Positions 43,831 to 52,620 are shown, counted from the first letter of the stretch. The stretch is DNA of 64,000 bases from Desulfotruncus alcoholivorax DSM 16058 (GCF_000430885.1 NZ_AUMW01000006.1:62001-126000); one strand, 5' to 3'. Notes: a model not told the origin generated them from the letters alone. Made by a program: numbers and translations.

Positions 43831-43841
43831 TATTTTATAAT
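43813..43841 (+). promoter_or_regulatory. Consensus promoter of the methyltransferase operon
   Basis: TTGACA (43813-43818), exactly 17 nt, TATAAT (43836-43841): a perfect sigma-A consensus, leaving a ~160-nt leader before the GTG at 44011. A perfect promoter overlapped by repeats implies repression. Confidence 0.75.
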
Positions 43842-44010
43842 TTTGACAATATCAAATTTTATAAGTTCCGTTGGTAAAACCACCAGAACTTAAACCGCTG
43901 ATCTTATGGAAATATACCACATTGCAATTTTCTAAAAGGGGGATTATCAGCACCGGCAATCATCATAAGTTCAATCACAAATACTCTCTCTATATAAGGA
44001 GGAATTGAGG

Positions 44011-44922
44011 GTGGGAGATTATCACGCAATTAAAATCGGTAACGCTACTATAGGAGGACCATTGGGGTCAGCTACAGGCTTGGTGGTGGGAAGTATTTTC
44101 TACGACAAGCACTCTATTGTCTGTGATCCCTTTGCTGGAGAATTTGACGAAGCTCGCGCCGCTTTATTGGTGGATCGTGTTAACAAGCTTAGTAAACAGT
44201 ACGGTGTACAGATGGCATTCGACGTTATTGCCGCTTCTCCTGAAGCCATGAAACGGTTTTTGGAATTCGTTAGTTCACGTACAAGCCTTCCATTGTTGAT
44301 AAATGCCACTGAGGCTGAGGTGCGTATCGCTGGCCTTGAGGTGGCTGCCAAACTTGGCATTCTGGATCGATCTGTCTATGCATCGCTGAATGAGGACACC
44401 GAAGACGAAGAACTGGAGTTACTTGGCCGATATCGCCCAGCAGCTGTTATGATTCTAGCCAGTGATATAAGTAATCCCACCCCCGAGGGAAGCTGCGAAA
44501 TGATAGAAAACTATTATCATCCCATGTTAAAGGAGATTGGTGTTACAACCCCGATTGTTGATTTGGGCACCATGGATCCGCCTTCGATAGGTTTAAACAT
44601 ACGCCAAATTCAGGCGGTTCGGGAACGTTTCGGCTATCCGGCAGGTTGTGCCTTCTCTAACTGTTATCCACAATGGACCAGCATAAACCGGCTTGGCCGG
44701 GAATGGGTGAATTTGTCAATGGCAGCAGCCCTTGTAGCCTGTCGTGCAGCCGGTGGAGATTATCTGCATTACGGCATTATAGAGAAGGCTGCTATGGCAG
44801 CCCATGTTGCGGCAACGGCTGAAGTGTTTTATGGTTTTGCGGCCCAGGAGTTGGACGGCCATAGATTGCCGGAAGGACACGCCCTATGGCAGATGTTCAA
44901 ATTGTCAGAGGTGACAGAGTGA
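44011..44922 (+). CDS. MtrH-like methyltransferase (methyl-corrinoid:tetrahydropterin)
   Basis: About 303 residues of the MtrH family. In methanogens MtrH moves the methyl group between tetrahydromethanopterin and the corrinoid of MtrA; bacterial homologues in methyltransferase operons are taken to act with tetrahydrofolate. Family segments: IKIGNATIGGPLGSATGLVVGSIFY, GVQMAFDVIAASPEAMKRFLEFV, LLINATEAEVRIAGLEVA, and SNCYPQWTSI. The frame opens at TTG 44005, but the GTG at 44011 has AGGAGG 8 nt upstream and is chosen. It overlaps the next gene by 1 nt (TGATG), a sign of translational coupling. It is distinct in family from the pterin-binding enzyme at 838-1653, so the genome has at least two methyl-acceptor enzymes. 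Confidence 0.88.
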   Translation: MGDYHAIKIGNATIGGPLGSATGLVVGSIFYDKHSIVCDPFAGEFDEARAALLVDRVNKLSKQYGVQMAFDVIAASPEAMKRFLEFVSSRTSLPLLINATEAEVRIAGLEVAAKLGILDRSVYASLNEDTEDEELELLGRYRPAAVMILASDISNPTPEGSCEMIENYYHPMLKEIGVTTPIVDLGTMDPPSIGLNIRQIQAVRERFGYPAGCAFSNCYPQWTSINRLGREWVNLSMAAALVACRAAGGDYLHYGIIEKAAMAAHVAATAEVFYGFAAQELDGHRLPEGHALWQMFKLSEVTE

Positions 44923-46076
44923 TGACGCCCCGGTCACGGTTAGAAGAAATGCTCTCCGGCAAAAAAAACGGCGTGCCGCTGATTGACATTGGTACAACAT
45001 CCCTCACCGGCATACGGGCCGGTGCAATTCCCCGATTGCAAAAAGACAAGGCGTTAGCGCATCCTATTTTCAAAACGATACCCTTGGAGCCAACGGATTG
45101 TATTCGTTTGGGGTCTGACTTCATTCGTACCGGTTTGTTATATGATCCCCAGGTGATAGAGGATGAACGTTTTATTGATGCCTTTGGCGTAGAATGGCTG
45201 AGGGACGAAGAACATTTAGCACCGATCAGACACCCTTTGGAAACTGCGGGGCTTACGGATATTGCGCGCCACCCTAAGCCGCAATGGCTACAGCCGGTAC
45301 AGCAAGTTGAACCGGAACTATCCAGCAACAGTATAGTAATCGCTGATGCACCTTGTCCCGGTCTTTTGGATATGTGCTTTATTTTGCGCAACGCGTGGCA
45401 GTTTATGGAAGATATTGCCGAAAACCGGCGCGTTGCTTCAGCGCTGCTTGAGTGGTCATTGGAAACGATTATAAGCGCCTATGAGTATATGCTGACATCA
45501 CTTGATAAGCAACCAGATATTATCATCTATAACGATGATTTGGGCTATCAGGATAGTATGTTTTTTTCTCCATCGGATTTTCGAAATTATGTACGTCCCC
45601 GTTTGCGTACTTTACTGACACGCCTTCGAAACTTAACCCCAGCCGCCATTTGCTTTCACAGTTGTGGAGCTATTAGCCCTATCCTACCTGATATTGCTGA
45701 TTTAAGCGTTGAGATAGTGAACCTGGACACCTATGCCAAAGGAATGGATGTTATGCGACTGCGCAGGGAACTGCCTGGTTCTGTTGTACTGCATGGGTCA
45801 AATGACCTGTGTGCTTTGGGCGAGGCCGTGGCGAATCAGGATAAGGCGGGCATTGCATTGTTAATTACTGAGTTGGCCCAAAGCGCGCCTGTAATTGCAG
45901 GACCCATGGATAATATGTCTTCAGCTGAAGAAGTGCTTGCAGCTGTTCGTGGGGCTGCTTTTATCCGAAATCTTTCCGAGGACGGCTTTGAAGATCTGCG
46001 CCGCATTGGCCCGGTTCGAAGCATTATTGAGGAGGCGATTGAGAAAACCCTATCGAGGGAGTTGCCGGCCCTTTAA
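44922..46076 (+). CDS. Uroporphyrinogen-decarboxylase-family methyltransferase (MtaA/CmuA-like)
   Basis: About 384 residues with the UroD/MtaA fold. Recognisable parts are LEEMLSGKKNG at the start, CPGLLDMCFILRNAW, the YNDDLGYQDSMFFSPSDFRNYVRPRL stretch, FHSCGAISPILPDI (conserved H-x-C that can bind zinc in this group) and HGSNDL. In MtaA/MtbA this fold transfers a methyl group from a corrinoid protein to a thiol; other members act directly on O- or N-methyl substrates. Here it sits between the MtrH-like gene and a UroD-corrinoid fusion, so it is probably a substrate- or corrinoid-facing methyltransferase. The ATG at 44922 (not the longer frame at 44886) overlaps the previous stop and has GAGGTGA upstream. 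Confidence 0.88.
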   Translation: MTPRSRLEEMLSGKKNGVPLIDIGTTSLTGIRAGAIPRLQKDKALAHPIFKTIPLEPTDCIRLGSDFIRTGLLYDPQVIEDERFIDAFGVEWLRDEEHLAPIRHPLETAGLTDIARHPKPQWLQPVQQVEPELSSNSIVIADAPCPGLLDMCFILRNAWQFMEDIAENRRVASALLEWSLETIISAYEYMLTSLDKQPDIIIYNDDLGYQDSMFFSPSDFRNYVRPRLRTLLTRLRNLTPAAICFHSCGAISPILPDIADLSVEIVNLDTYAKGMDVMRLRRELPGSVVLHGSNDLCALGEAVANQDKAGIALLITELAQSAPVIAGPMDNMSSAEEVLAAVRGAAFIRNLSEDGFEDLRRIGPVRSIIEEAIEKTLSRELPAL

Positions 46077-46211
46077 CATCAAGCGCATCGTCACTCGCAG
46101 CACCGTTACAAAAGCAATTTAATTTGGCAATAAGGAGGCGAGGCAAACATGAGCACATAAACCCCTAATATTTTGAACAGCGCTGAAAAAATTTATTAAG
46201 GAGTGAATAAA

Positions 46212-48056
46212 ATGAGCCCATCAAAGATGACCAGCCGGGAAAGAGTTTTTGCGGCTGTTACCATGAAGGAGCTACCGGATCAGTTACCCGTAACCCCATT
46301 ATTGATGACACGGGGTATTCGCGAGGGGGGCGTCAGGGTTGATGAGGTTTTACTTGATGGTGAGGCAATGGCTAAAGCCAAAATTAAAGCGCATCAAAAG
46401 TTCGGTGGGGATGTGGTGCTCGCAGGCACCGACCTGTTTACCCCGGTAGAGAACCTGGGCGCCGTATTAGATTATCTGCCCTATGCGCAACCCTCGCTGG
46501 TTGAACACCCCGCACCTACAAAAGAGGCTTTTTACCGTCTAAAAGATAACTACTTATCTAAGGGTTTTGATCCGGAAAAGGGCCGTTTGAGAGCAATACA
46601 AGAAGAAATAAGAACCTTCGTTAAGGAAGGTTGGAAAGATACCCATGCGCTGGCTACTCCAGTTGGCGGTCCTATTACCACCGCTCAGCTGGTTACCGGC
46701 ACCGATGAATTTTTTACCTATTTGGCCGAGGATCCGGATTATGCCAAGGAGATTATAGAGTTATGTCTTGACGTCTGTAAAAACATCTGCCGAATGATGT
46801 TCGAAGCCGGTATAGATGTTTGCAATATTCTGGATCCATTTTGCTCATGTGATATATTGCCGCCGGAAATGTATCGTGAATTCGGCTTGCCTTACCAACA
46901 GAGGTTATTCGCTTACATTAAAGAAATTGGCGGTATCGGGTTTACTCATACTTGTACCTTTACCCAACCCATCTGGTCCGACATTGCCGCCAACGGCTCC
47001 TTGAATTTTAACGGGGATATGTACCCCGGGGCTGATCACACAAAACGTGCTATAGGGGACAAATTATCTCTTATGGGTACCCTTAGTCCGTATTCGACCC
47101 TTACCCATGGCACCCCCGAAGATGTTGCCAGGGAGGTCAAGAAGCTTGCTGTAGAGGTTGGGTACAATGGCGGGTTTGTTTGTATGCCTGGTTGTGATAT
47201 TGACTGGACCGTGCCTGAAGAAAATATGCGCGCATTGATCGATACTTGTGCGTCAATCAAGTACCCGATAGACATTGAGGCCCTCGGCGACCTAAGCAAT
47301 GTTTATCTGGCCGGCCATCCTAAACACCCGGGCATGCGCAAAATCTCAATCGATGACGATCAAAGAGTCAGAATGGGGATTAAAAAGACTCAGATGAAGA
47401 AAACTCCTGAGGAAGAGGTTTATTACAACCTGGCCGATGCAATCATGGAATATGACGGTGACAAGGTAGTAGAGTGGACCCAAAAAGGTTTGGAACTTGG
47501 CTTAACTCCCCAGCAGATTATATTTGACGGTCTGTGCCTTGGGATGAAAATGGTTGGCGACATGTATGAGCGTAATGAGCGCTTCATCACCGACATGCTC
47601 AAGTCGGCCAAGACCATGGATAAGGCCATGCCTATTCTTGTTCCACTGATGGAAGCATCGGGTTTAAAAGACGGGAAAAAAGAAACCGTTGTAATGGGTC
47701 TGGTACGTGGTAACACCCAAGACATCGGTAAGAACCTCGTGGTCCTTATGTTGAAAGCGAACGGCTTTAATGTTATTGATCTCGGCAAGAACGTTAACCC
47801 CGAAGAGTTTATAAAAGCGGCGGAAGCCAATAATGCTGTAGCCATCGGCATGTCGGTTATGACCAATTCATCTGTTGCTTATGTGGAAAAGACCGTTAAA
47901 ATGCTAAAAGAGCAAGGCAAATACAACAAATATCTGGTAATGACCGGTGGCGCTGCGATGAATGAGCAGCTTGCCGCGCAAATAGGCATAAGGTATGGTT
48001 CTGATGCGAACGCTGCGGTTTCGTTGGTAAAAGAGCACATTGCAGCAAATGCTTAA
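46212..48056 (+). CDS. Fused UroD-type methyltransferase and corrinoid-binding protein with altered DxHxxG motif
   Basis: About 614 residues. The N-terminal ~370 are a UroD-family methyltransferase (TSRERVFAAVTMKELPDQLPVTP, GGPITTAQLVTG, CNILDPFCSCDILPPEMYREFGLPY, FTHTC). From ~400 on it is a corrinoid protein: helical cap (DGLCLGMKMVGDMYERNERFITDMLKSAKTMDKAM) and B12 domain. The B12 motif reads GNTQDIGKN: the usual D-x-H-x-x-G is N-x-Q-x-x-G, so the lower cobalt ligand His is Gln and its Asp partner is Asn. The rest of the domain (GFNVIDLGKNV, SVMTNSS, TGGAAMN) is intact. Similar in plan to CmuA-type fusions but with the domain order MT-corrinoid. The ATG at 46212 has AAGGAG 8 nt upstream. 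Confidence 0.9.
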   Translation: MSPSKMTSRERVFAAVTMKELPDQLPVTPLLMTRGIREGGVRVDEVLLDGEAMAKAKIKAHQKFGGDVVLAGTDLFTPVENLGAVLDYLPYAQPSLVEHPAPTKEAFYRLKDNYLSKGFDPEKGRLRAIQEEIRTFVKEGWKDTHALATPVGGPITTAQLVTGTDEFFTYLAEDPDYAKEIIELCLDVCKNICRMMFEAGIDVCNILDPFCSCDILPPEMYREFGLPYQQRLFAYIKEIGGIGFTHTCTFTQPIWSDIAANGSLNFNGDMYPGADHTKRAIGDKLSLMGTLSPYSTLTHGTPEDVAREVKKLAVEVGYNGGFVCMPGCDIDWTVPEENMRALIDTCASIKYPIDIEALGDLSNVYLAGHPKHPGMRKISIDDDQRVRMGIKKTQMKKTPEEEVYYNLADAIMEYDGDKVVEWTQKGLELGLTPQQIIFDGLCLGMKMVGDMYERNERFITDMLKSAKTMDKAMPILVPLMEASGLKDGKKETVVMGLVRGNTQDIGKNLVVLMLKANGFNVIDLGKNVNPEEFIKAAEANNAVAIGMSVMTNSSVAYVEKTVKMLKEQGKYNKYLVMTGGAAMNEQLAAQIGIRYGSDANAAVSLVKEHIAANA

Positions 48057-48072
48057 ATCAAATCAGTATTTT

Positions 48073-48108
48073 ATCGTAAGGGTGATTACAAGGGTGCACC
48101 CCTACGAT
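48073..48108. repeat. REP-like inverted repeat
   Basis: ATCGTAAGGGTG and CACCCCTACGAT are 12-nt arms with one mismatch, around a 12-nt loop, just after the fusion gene stop. It resembles dispersed palindromes common in Firmicute spacers. It may serve as a weak terminator; no T-run. Confidence 0.45.
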
Positions 48109-48181
48109 ATATAAACGTCTCAATTAGCTTGGCTTCCAAAAGGTTTATCTAAGTCCGATTCAACAAACGAGGAGGTTGATT

Positions 48182-48478
48182 ATGCCGATATATGACTTTT
48201 TTTGTACCGAATGTGACGCAAGCTACGAAGTGCTAGTGGATTATGAAACCCAAAAAGGGCTGGAACTCCTGTGCGTACATTGTGGTGGAGTGGTAAAAGC
48301 CGCACCGGTAAACATGTTCAGCATCATCACCTCCAGACAGGCGGAACAAACCACTAACCGGGAAAAAGTCAAGCCTTGCGGGCACACCCATCATTGCCGC
48401 TGCGCTTCTATAAAACAAACGCGGCCCAATCCTTTTCAAAAACAAATTGATAAGGCACTGAAGAGTACTAATCAATAG
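48182..48478 (+). CDS. FmdB-type zinc-ribbon protein
   Basis: 98 residues. The N-terminal PIYDFFCTECDASYEVLV plus LLCVHCGG gives two CxxC knuckles of the FmdB/CxxC_CXXC_SSSS zinc-ribbon family. A His/Cys-rich C-terminus (CGHTHHCRC) could bind a further metal. Small FmdB proteins frequently accompany C1-metabolism and amidase operons, and are thought to be regulatory or metallochaperone-like; function is not established. The ATG at 48182 has GAGGAGG 5 nt upstream. It lies 125 bp after the UroD-corrinoid fusion, so it may be part of that operon. Confidence 0.83.
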   Translation: MPIYDFFCTECDASYEVLVDYETQKGLELLCVHCGGVVKAAPVNMFSIITSRQAEQTTNREKVKPCGHTHHCRCASIKQTRPNPFQKQIDKALKSTNQ

Positions 48479-49017
48479 TAAACAGTATTTTAGCTTTCAA
48501 GAACATTTGTGTCAGGTAACCTTACGGTGCAGATTGACTCTATAGGACTGGAGGCTGGCTACATAAAGCTAATGGAAGGTTATTCAAGATAGCAGTTATG
48601 TCGCCATACATGCAAAAGAAGTGCGATTGCCGGTGAACCAGATTTTTGACGATAATGCTTACCTGCAGGCCAACGGAGAAAAAGGCACATGATATATGTG
48701 CTTCTGGACTGCTGGCCTCAGGTAACCTTATTATCGGCAGAGATAATGTATCAGGCTCGTGATGTGGCTCAACTTATATAAAGAAAATACTGGAACCGGT
48801 CAGTAATCACCATTTTTAGGGTAAATTCATAGCTTTACCGGATTTTCCCGATATTTAGCAATAAATTTATATTGTTATATGAATTTTATGTTTGCGGATT
48901 GTTCTAAAGCTCAAAGTTATATTTGGTATTGTGTAAAAAATAATATCATTTTCCGTTTCATGTATAATTGTTTGTGCGCAGATTTATTTAAATTTCTTAT
49001 AATGAAGAAGGAAAACC
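48479..49017. other. Gene-free stretch with degraded coding-like traces
   Basis: Short open pieces occur (SGNLTVQIDSIGLEAGYIKL before a stop; HAKEVRLPVNQIFDDNAYLQ in another frame), and the 13-mer TCAGGTAACCTTA occurs twice (near 48513 and 48717). These look like a decayed gene, but I cannot identify the family. The last 150 bp is AT-rich promoter-like sequence ahead of the HPP gene. Confidence 0.35.
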
Positions 49018-49620
49018 ATGAATTCTAAACCGACGGCGAGGCAAACTGAAAACACTCATGCACTGGGCAAGAAAGCACTTATTTTAAGAGCAAAGCATCT
49101 AATAAAGAACTATTTTGCAAAAATGTGCGGCACTGAACTGTATAAAAGGAAAAGGGAATATTTTAACCTGAGAGAACTGTTTACACTTGTTTTGACAATA
49201 TTTGGCAGTATTGGGGTAATAGCATGGATAAGCTTTTACTTTAATCTTCCACTCTTAATTCCGTCTTTTTTGGCTTCCGCAGTATTATTATACACAAATC
49301 ACCAGTCATCGGTGGCTCAGCCACGCAACATAATCGGTGGTCATGTTTTGTCAGCAACCATCGGTGTTCTGACACAATCTGTTTTAGGCGCCAATTGGTA
49401 CTCCTTAACCATTGCCCTGGTGATAGCAATAATTTTAATGATGTTAACCGGAACTATACACCCACCCGCCGGGGGGACATTATACATTGCTATATTCGGC
49501 GGATTTGGATTAAAATTTGTGTTGATTACTGTTGCCGCTGGATCACTACTTATGGTAGTTATTTCAATGCTGTTAATAAACATTATGCCATGGAGAAAAT
49601 ATCCTTCTTATTGGTGGTAA
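49018..49620 (+). CDS. HPP family membrane protein
   Basis: 200 residues with four to five membrane helices. After a basic, soluble N-terminal ~60 residues come ELFTLVLTIFGSIGVIAWI, a segment SSVAQPRNIIGGHVLSATIG, and TIHPPAGGTLYIAIFGG. The H-P-P and Q-P-R-N-x-I-x-G-H motifs define the HPP family, whose plant member NITR2;1 transports nitrite. The bacterial role is unknown; some carry CBS domains, which are absent here. Start ATG has AAGAAGGAAAA upstream. Single gene with AT-rich context. Confidence 0.88.
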   Translation: MNSKPTARQTENTHALGKKALILRAKHLIKNYFAKMCGTELYKRKREYFNLRELFTLVLTIFGSIGVIAWISFYFNLPLLIPSFLASAVLLYTNHQSSVAQPRNIIGGHVLSATIGVLTQSVLGANWYSLTIALVIAIILMMLTGTIHPPAGGTLYIAIFGGFGLKFVLITVAAGSLLMVVISMLLINIMPWRKYPSYWW

Positions 49621-49736
49621 TTATAGATTATCAAAAGTAAGGCATTATAACCAGGTCATTTTGAGAAGTGTTAACCGCATCCCTTTCTTCAATTAACTGT
49701 CCGGCAGCAGATAGATACCCTGTACTGTGCCAACTC

Positions 49737-50135
49737 ATGGAAAAGAACAAAATGATCGTCATTCTTATTGAAGAGAACCAGCGGTTAGCTGAAAAGCTTG
49801 AGCAATTGACTGGAGTAAAAAATCATTTCGCACACATGTTGTTTGGCCGTTCTTCGGAAAAAAATCCAGAGATTAATACAGTTGATTCGGAAAATCTTAC
49901 AGCCACGGAAATAACTGCTTCATCTGAAAGTTCCGCTGTTCCCTCAGAAGACGACAAGACTGTGCCTGCATCTGTTGATGATAACCAACCTGAGCCGGCT
50001 ACTCCCCAGAATAATGTGCTGCCTCTCAATGATCATTCCAAAAGAAAGCGCGGAGCTCAACCAGGCCACAAGGGTAACGGCCGTAAAATTCATGAAAATC
50101 TTCGGAAACTAAATAAAAATGCCTACTTTATCTAG
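49737..50135 (+). pseudogene. IS66 family transposase, N-terminal fragment
   Basis: Only the first ~115 codons of an IS66 transposase remain. A leucine-zipper region (IVILIEENQRLAEKLEQL) leads to FGRSSEKNPE, an acidic linker, and KRKRGAQPGHKGNGRKIHENL. This matches the N-terminal helix and the Q-P-G-H-K-G motif that precedes the zinc finger. The frame then ends at a TAG near 50133; the DDE catalytic core is absent. Full IS66 transposases exceed 500 residues. No terminal inverted repeats were found nearby, so it is a degraded insertion remnant and not mobile. Confidence 0.85.
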
Positions 50136-50294
50136 TAAATTCCAAAGATGTAACCAGTTTAAAAAAATTAGCACGTAATTTGTTTGTGGTTTCACGTGCT
50201 AGCTAGCTTTGCTATTTTCAGATTTTTTACTCCAAAATCCCCCCCGTTACCCATAACTAGCTATTTTTATGTTTTTAGGAGCAGGAAAAGAAAA

Positions 50295-50327
50295 ATCACC
50301 CCCGCAAATTGGTTTCAAAGGGGTGAT
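50295..50327. repeat. Hairpin with C-rich/G-rich arms
   Basis: ATCACCCC and GGGGTGAT (8 bp) around a 17-nt loop, in the spacer after the IS66 fragment. Another hairpin (GCACGT/ACGTGC) precedes it near 50180. No assigned role. Confidence 0.4.
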
Positions 50328-50400
50328 GTATATTTGAAATAAATCCTTTCCCTCCCCCCTCTCTCAATCCTTGATTTCCGTAGTGCCCATCTTTTGCCAT

Positions 50401-50610
50401 GAAATAAAGTTATTCCGTGAAATAGGTTTAAGAATTTCAAATGAAATGGAATAGAGTTTTACTCTGGATTAAGGGTAAAGGAGCATGGAATAAAGTTGTT
50501 CCGTAGCCCGTATTCCTTTAACCTGAAGGCTTCCAGCCTTTGAAATAAAGTCATTCCTTCCATGTGTGTAATAAAAAAGGGAGGAGGTGGAATATTTCTT
50601 TCTTTATTCC
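50401..50610. repeat. Cluster of five related GGAATAAAG-type elements
   Basis: GAAATAAAGTTATTCC (50401), GGAATAGAGTTTTACTC (50448), GGAATAAAGTTGTTCC (50487) and GAAATAAAGTCATTCC (50542) share G-R-A-A-T-A-x-A-G-T and are imperfect palindromes. GGAATATTTC...TTTATTCC (50589-50610) is a larger inverted version. Spacing is irregular (47, 39, 55, 47 bp). Located between the IS66 fragment and the 3' end of glmS. Confidence 0.5.
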
Positions 50611-50629
50611 CCTCTCCCCCTTTATTTTC

Positions 50630-50648
50630 AAGGCTTAAGAGCCTTTTT
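50630..50648 (+). terminator. Small intrinsic terminator
   Basis: AAGGCT-TAAG-AGCCTT followed by TTT: a short stem with T-run on the plus strand, between the repeat cluster and the glmS 3' end. It may have ended the IS66 transcript. Confidence 0.5.
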
Positions 50649-50753
50649 CGATTCTATTTTTCTTTTGTCTTTTCATTCGTTCACGAAACGGATTTCCGAG
50701 TAGGTGCGGAGTTTATTGCAAAAAGACACAAGCAAATATGAATAACAAAGCAC

Positions 50754-52583
50754 CTACTCCACTGTCACGCTCTTGGCCAAATTCCGCGGCTGATCCACGT
50801 CGCAGCCACGGGACACGGCCATGTAATAGGCCAGCAGCTGCAGGGGCACCACCGCCAGGATCGGTGTAAGCATCTGGTGGGTACGCGGAATGTACAGCAC
50901 CTCGTCGGCCACCTTGGACACTTCCTCCAGCCCGCGGGTGGCCACCGCCAGCACCGTGGCTTCCCTGGCCTTGACTTCTTTAATGTTGCTTACGGTTTTG
51001 TCGTATAGCGCCTGCTGCGTTACCAAGGCAACCACCGGCACATCCTTCACGATCAGGGCCAGGGTGCCGTGTTTCAATTCGCCGGCAGCGTAGGCTTCGG
51101 CGTGGATGTAGGAAATTTCCTTCAGTTTCAGAGAGCCTTCCATCGCCACGGCATAATCCAGGCCCCTGCCGATAAAGAAGGCGTTCTCGCAGTTGCAATG
51201 TTCCCGGACAAATTCTTTGATGTTGGTGCCGTTTTCCAAAATGGATGCCACTTTATCCGGCAGTTTGCGCAAATCCGTTATTATTTGCGCTATTTCTCTG
51301 TCCTTTAATGTGCCCCTGTTTTGGGCCAGGTACAGGCCCAGCAGGTACATGGACAGCAGCTGGGTGATGTAGGCCTTGGTGGAGGCCACTGCGATTTCCG
51401 GGCCGGCCCAGGTATAAAGCACATCGTCCGCTTCCCGGGCCACGGAGCTGTCAACCACGTTGGTCACAGCAATTACCCGGGCCCCTTTTCTTTTGGCCTC
51501 CCGCAACGCCGCCAGCGTGTCGGCGGTTTCACCGCTCTGGCTGATCACTATCACCAGTGAATTTGCATCTATCAGCGGGTTCCGGTAGCGCAGTTCGGAG
51601 GCGATATCGGCTTCCACCGGTATTCCGGCCAGTGTTTCAATGACGTTTTTCCCGACCAGGCCGGCGTGAAATGCGGTGCCGCAGGCGGTAATAACAACTT
51701 TGTTGATTTGTTGGAGCTGTTCCTGCGGGATGTTGATTTCATTTAATATTACCCGGCTGCCGTCCTGGGCAATCCGCCCGCTCAGGGTGTCTTTAAGCGC
51801 CCGGGGCTGCTCGTGTATTTCTTTGAGCATAAAATGGTCGTAGCCGCCCTTTTCGGCCTGCGCGGCTTCCCATTTAACATGAAAAACTTTTTTATCCACC
51901 CGCCGGCCTGAATGGTCCAGCACCTCGACATCTTGCCTGGTTAAAACGGCAATTTCCCCGTCCTCCAGGATGTAGGTTTCTCTGGTATGTTTGAGCAGGG
52001 CGGGAATATCCGAGGCCAGGAAATTTTCCCCCTCGCCCAAGCCCACAACCAGGGGGCTGTCGTGGCGGGCAGCCACCAGCCGGTTTGGTTCGTCCAGCGC
52101 CAGGGCTACCATGGCGTAGGACCCGTCAACTTTTTTAATTACCCTCTGGATGGTTTCCACCATGTCGCCCATGTAAAATTCCTCAAGCAAGTGCGGCAAC
52201 ACTTCCGTATCGGTTTCAGACCGGAACACATGGCCCTGGGAGATCAGCCATTCCCTTAGGGTCAGGTAGTTTTCTATAATACCGTTGTGCACTACCGCAA
52301 ACCGCCCCTGGCAGTCCAGGTGCGGGTGGGCATTGACGTCATTGGGGCGCCCGTGTGTAGCCCAGCGGGTATGCCCGATGCCGGCTGTTGATTCAGGCAT
52401 GTAGCCGTTCATTTGCGCCCGAAGCTGGGCCAGTTTGCCCGATTTTTTTAAGATTTCAATAGCATTATTCTGAATTACCGCAATGCCTGCGGAATCATAG
52501 CCGCGGTATTCCAGCTTTTGCAGTCCTTCCAGCAGTATCGGGGCTGCCTGGCGGCCGCCCAGGTATCCTACTATACCGCACAT
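50754..52583 (-). CDS. glmS: Glutamine:fructose-6-phosphate aminotransferase
   Basis: 609 residues, full length. Cys2 in MCGIVGYLGG is the glutaminase nucleophile after Met removal. The Ntn-type amidotransferase domain (1-240) has IGHTRWATHG and HNGIIENY. Two SIS sugar-isomerase domains follow (ACGTAFHAG, SQSGETADTLAALREAKRKGA) and the C-terminus DQPRNLAKSVTVE is canonical. It makes glucosamine-6-phosphate for cell-wall synthesis and is preceded by a self-cleaving glmS ribozyme on its leader. glmM lies upstream in the same direction, giving the pathway order glmM-glmS. ATG with TCGGAGG upstream. Confidence 0.97.
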   Translation of the reverse strand: MCGIVGYLGGRQAAPILLEGLQKLEYRGYDSAGIAVIQNNAIEILKKSGKLAQLRAQMNGYMPESTAGIGHTRWATHGRPNDVNAHPHLDCQGRFAVVHNGIIENYLTLREWLISQGHVFRSETDTEVLPHLLEEFYMGDMVETIQRVIKKVDGSYAMVALALDEPNRLVAARHDSPLVVGLGEGENFLASDIPALLKHTRETYILEDGEIAVLTRQDVEVLDHSGRRVDKKVFHVKWEAAQAEKGGYDHFMLKEIHEQPRALKDTLSGRIAQDGSRVILNEINIPQEQLQQINKVVITACGTAFHAGLVGKNVIETLAGIPVEADIASELRYRNPLIDANSLVIVISQSGETADTLAALREAKRKGARVIAVTNVVDSSVAREADDVLYTWAGPEIAVASTKAYITQLLSMYLLGLYLAQNRGTLKDREIAQIITDLRKLPDKVASILENGTNIKEFVREHCNCENAFFIGRGLDYAVAMEGSLKLKEISYIHAEAYAAGELKHGTLALIVKDVPVVALVTQQALYDKTVSNIKEVKAREATVLAVATRGLEEVSKVADEVLYIPRTHQMLTPILAVVPLQLLAYYMAVSRGCDVDQPRNLAKSVTVE

Positions 52584-52620
52584 ATTATAAAACCTCCGAT
52601 ATAAATCAATTTATTATCTC

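Noticed and set aside
50401-50610. CRISPR array
   Set aside because: Repeats are short, imperfect and irregularly spaced; no cas genes are present.
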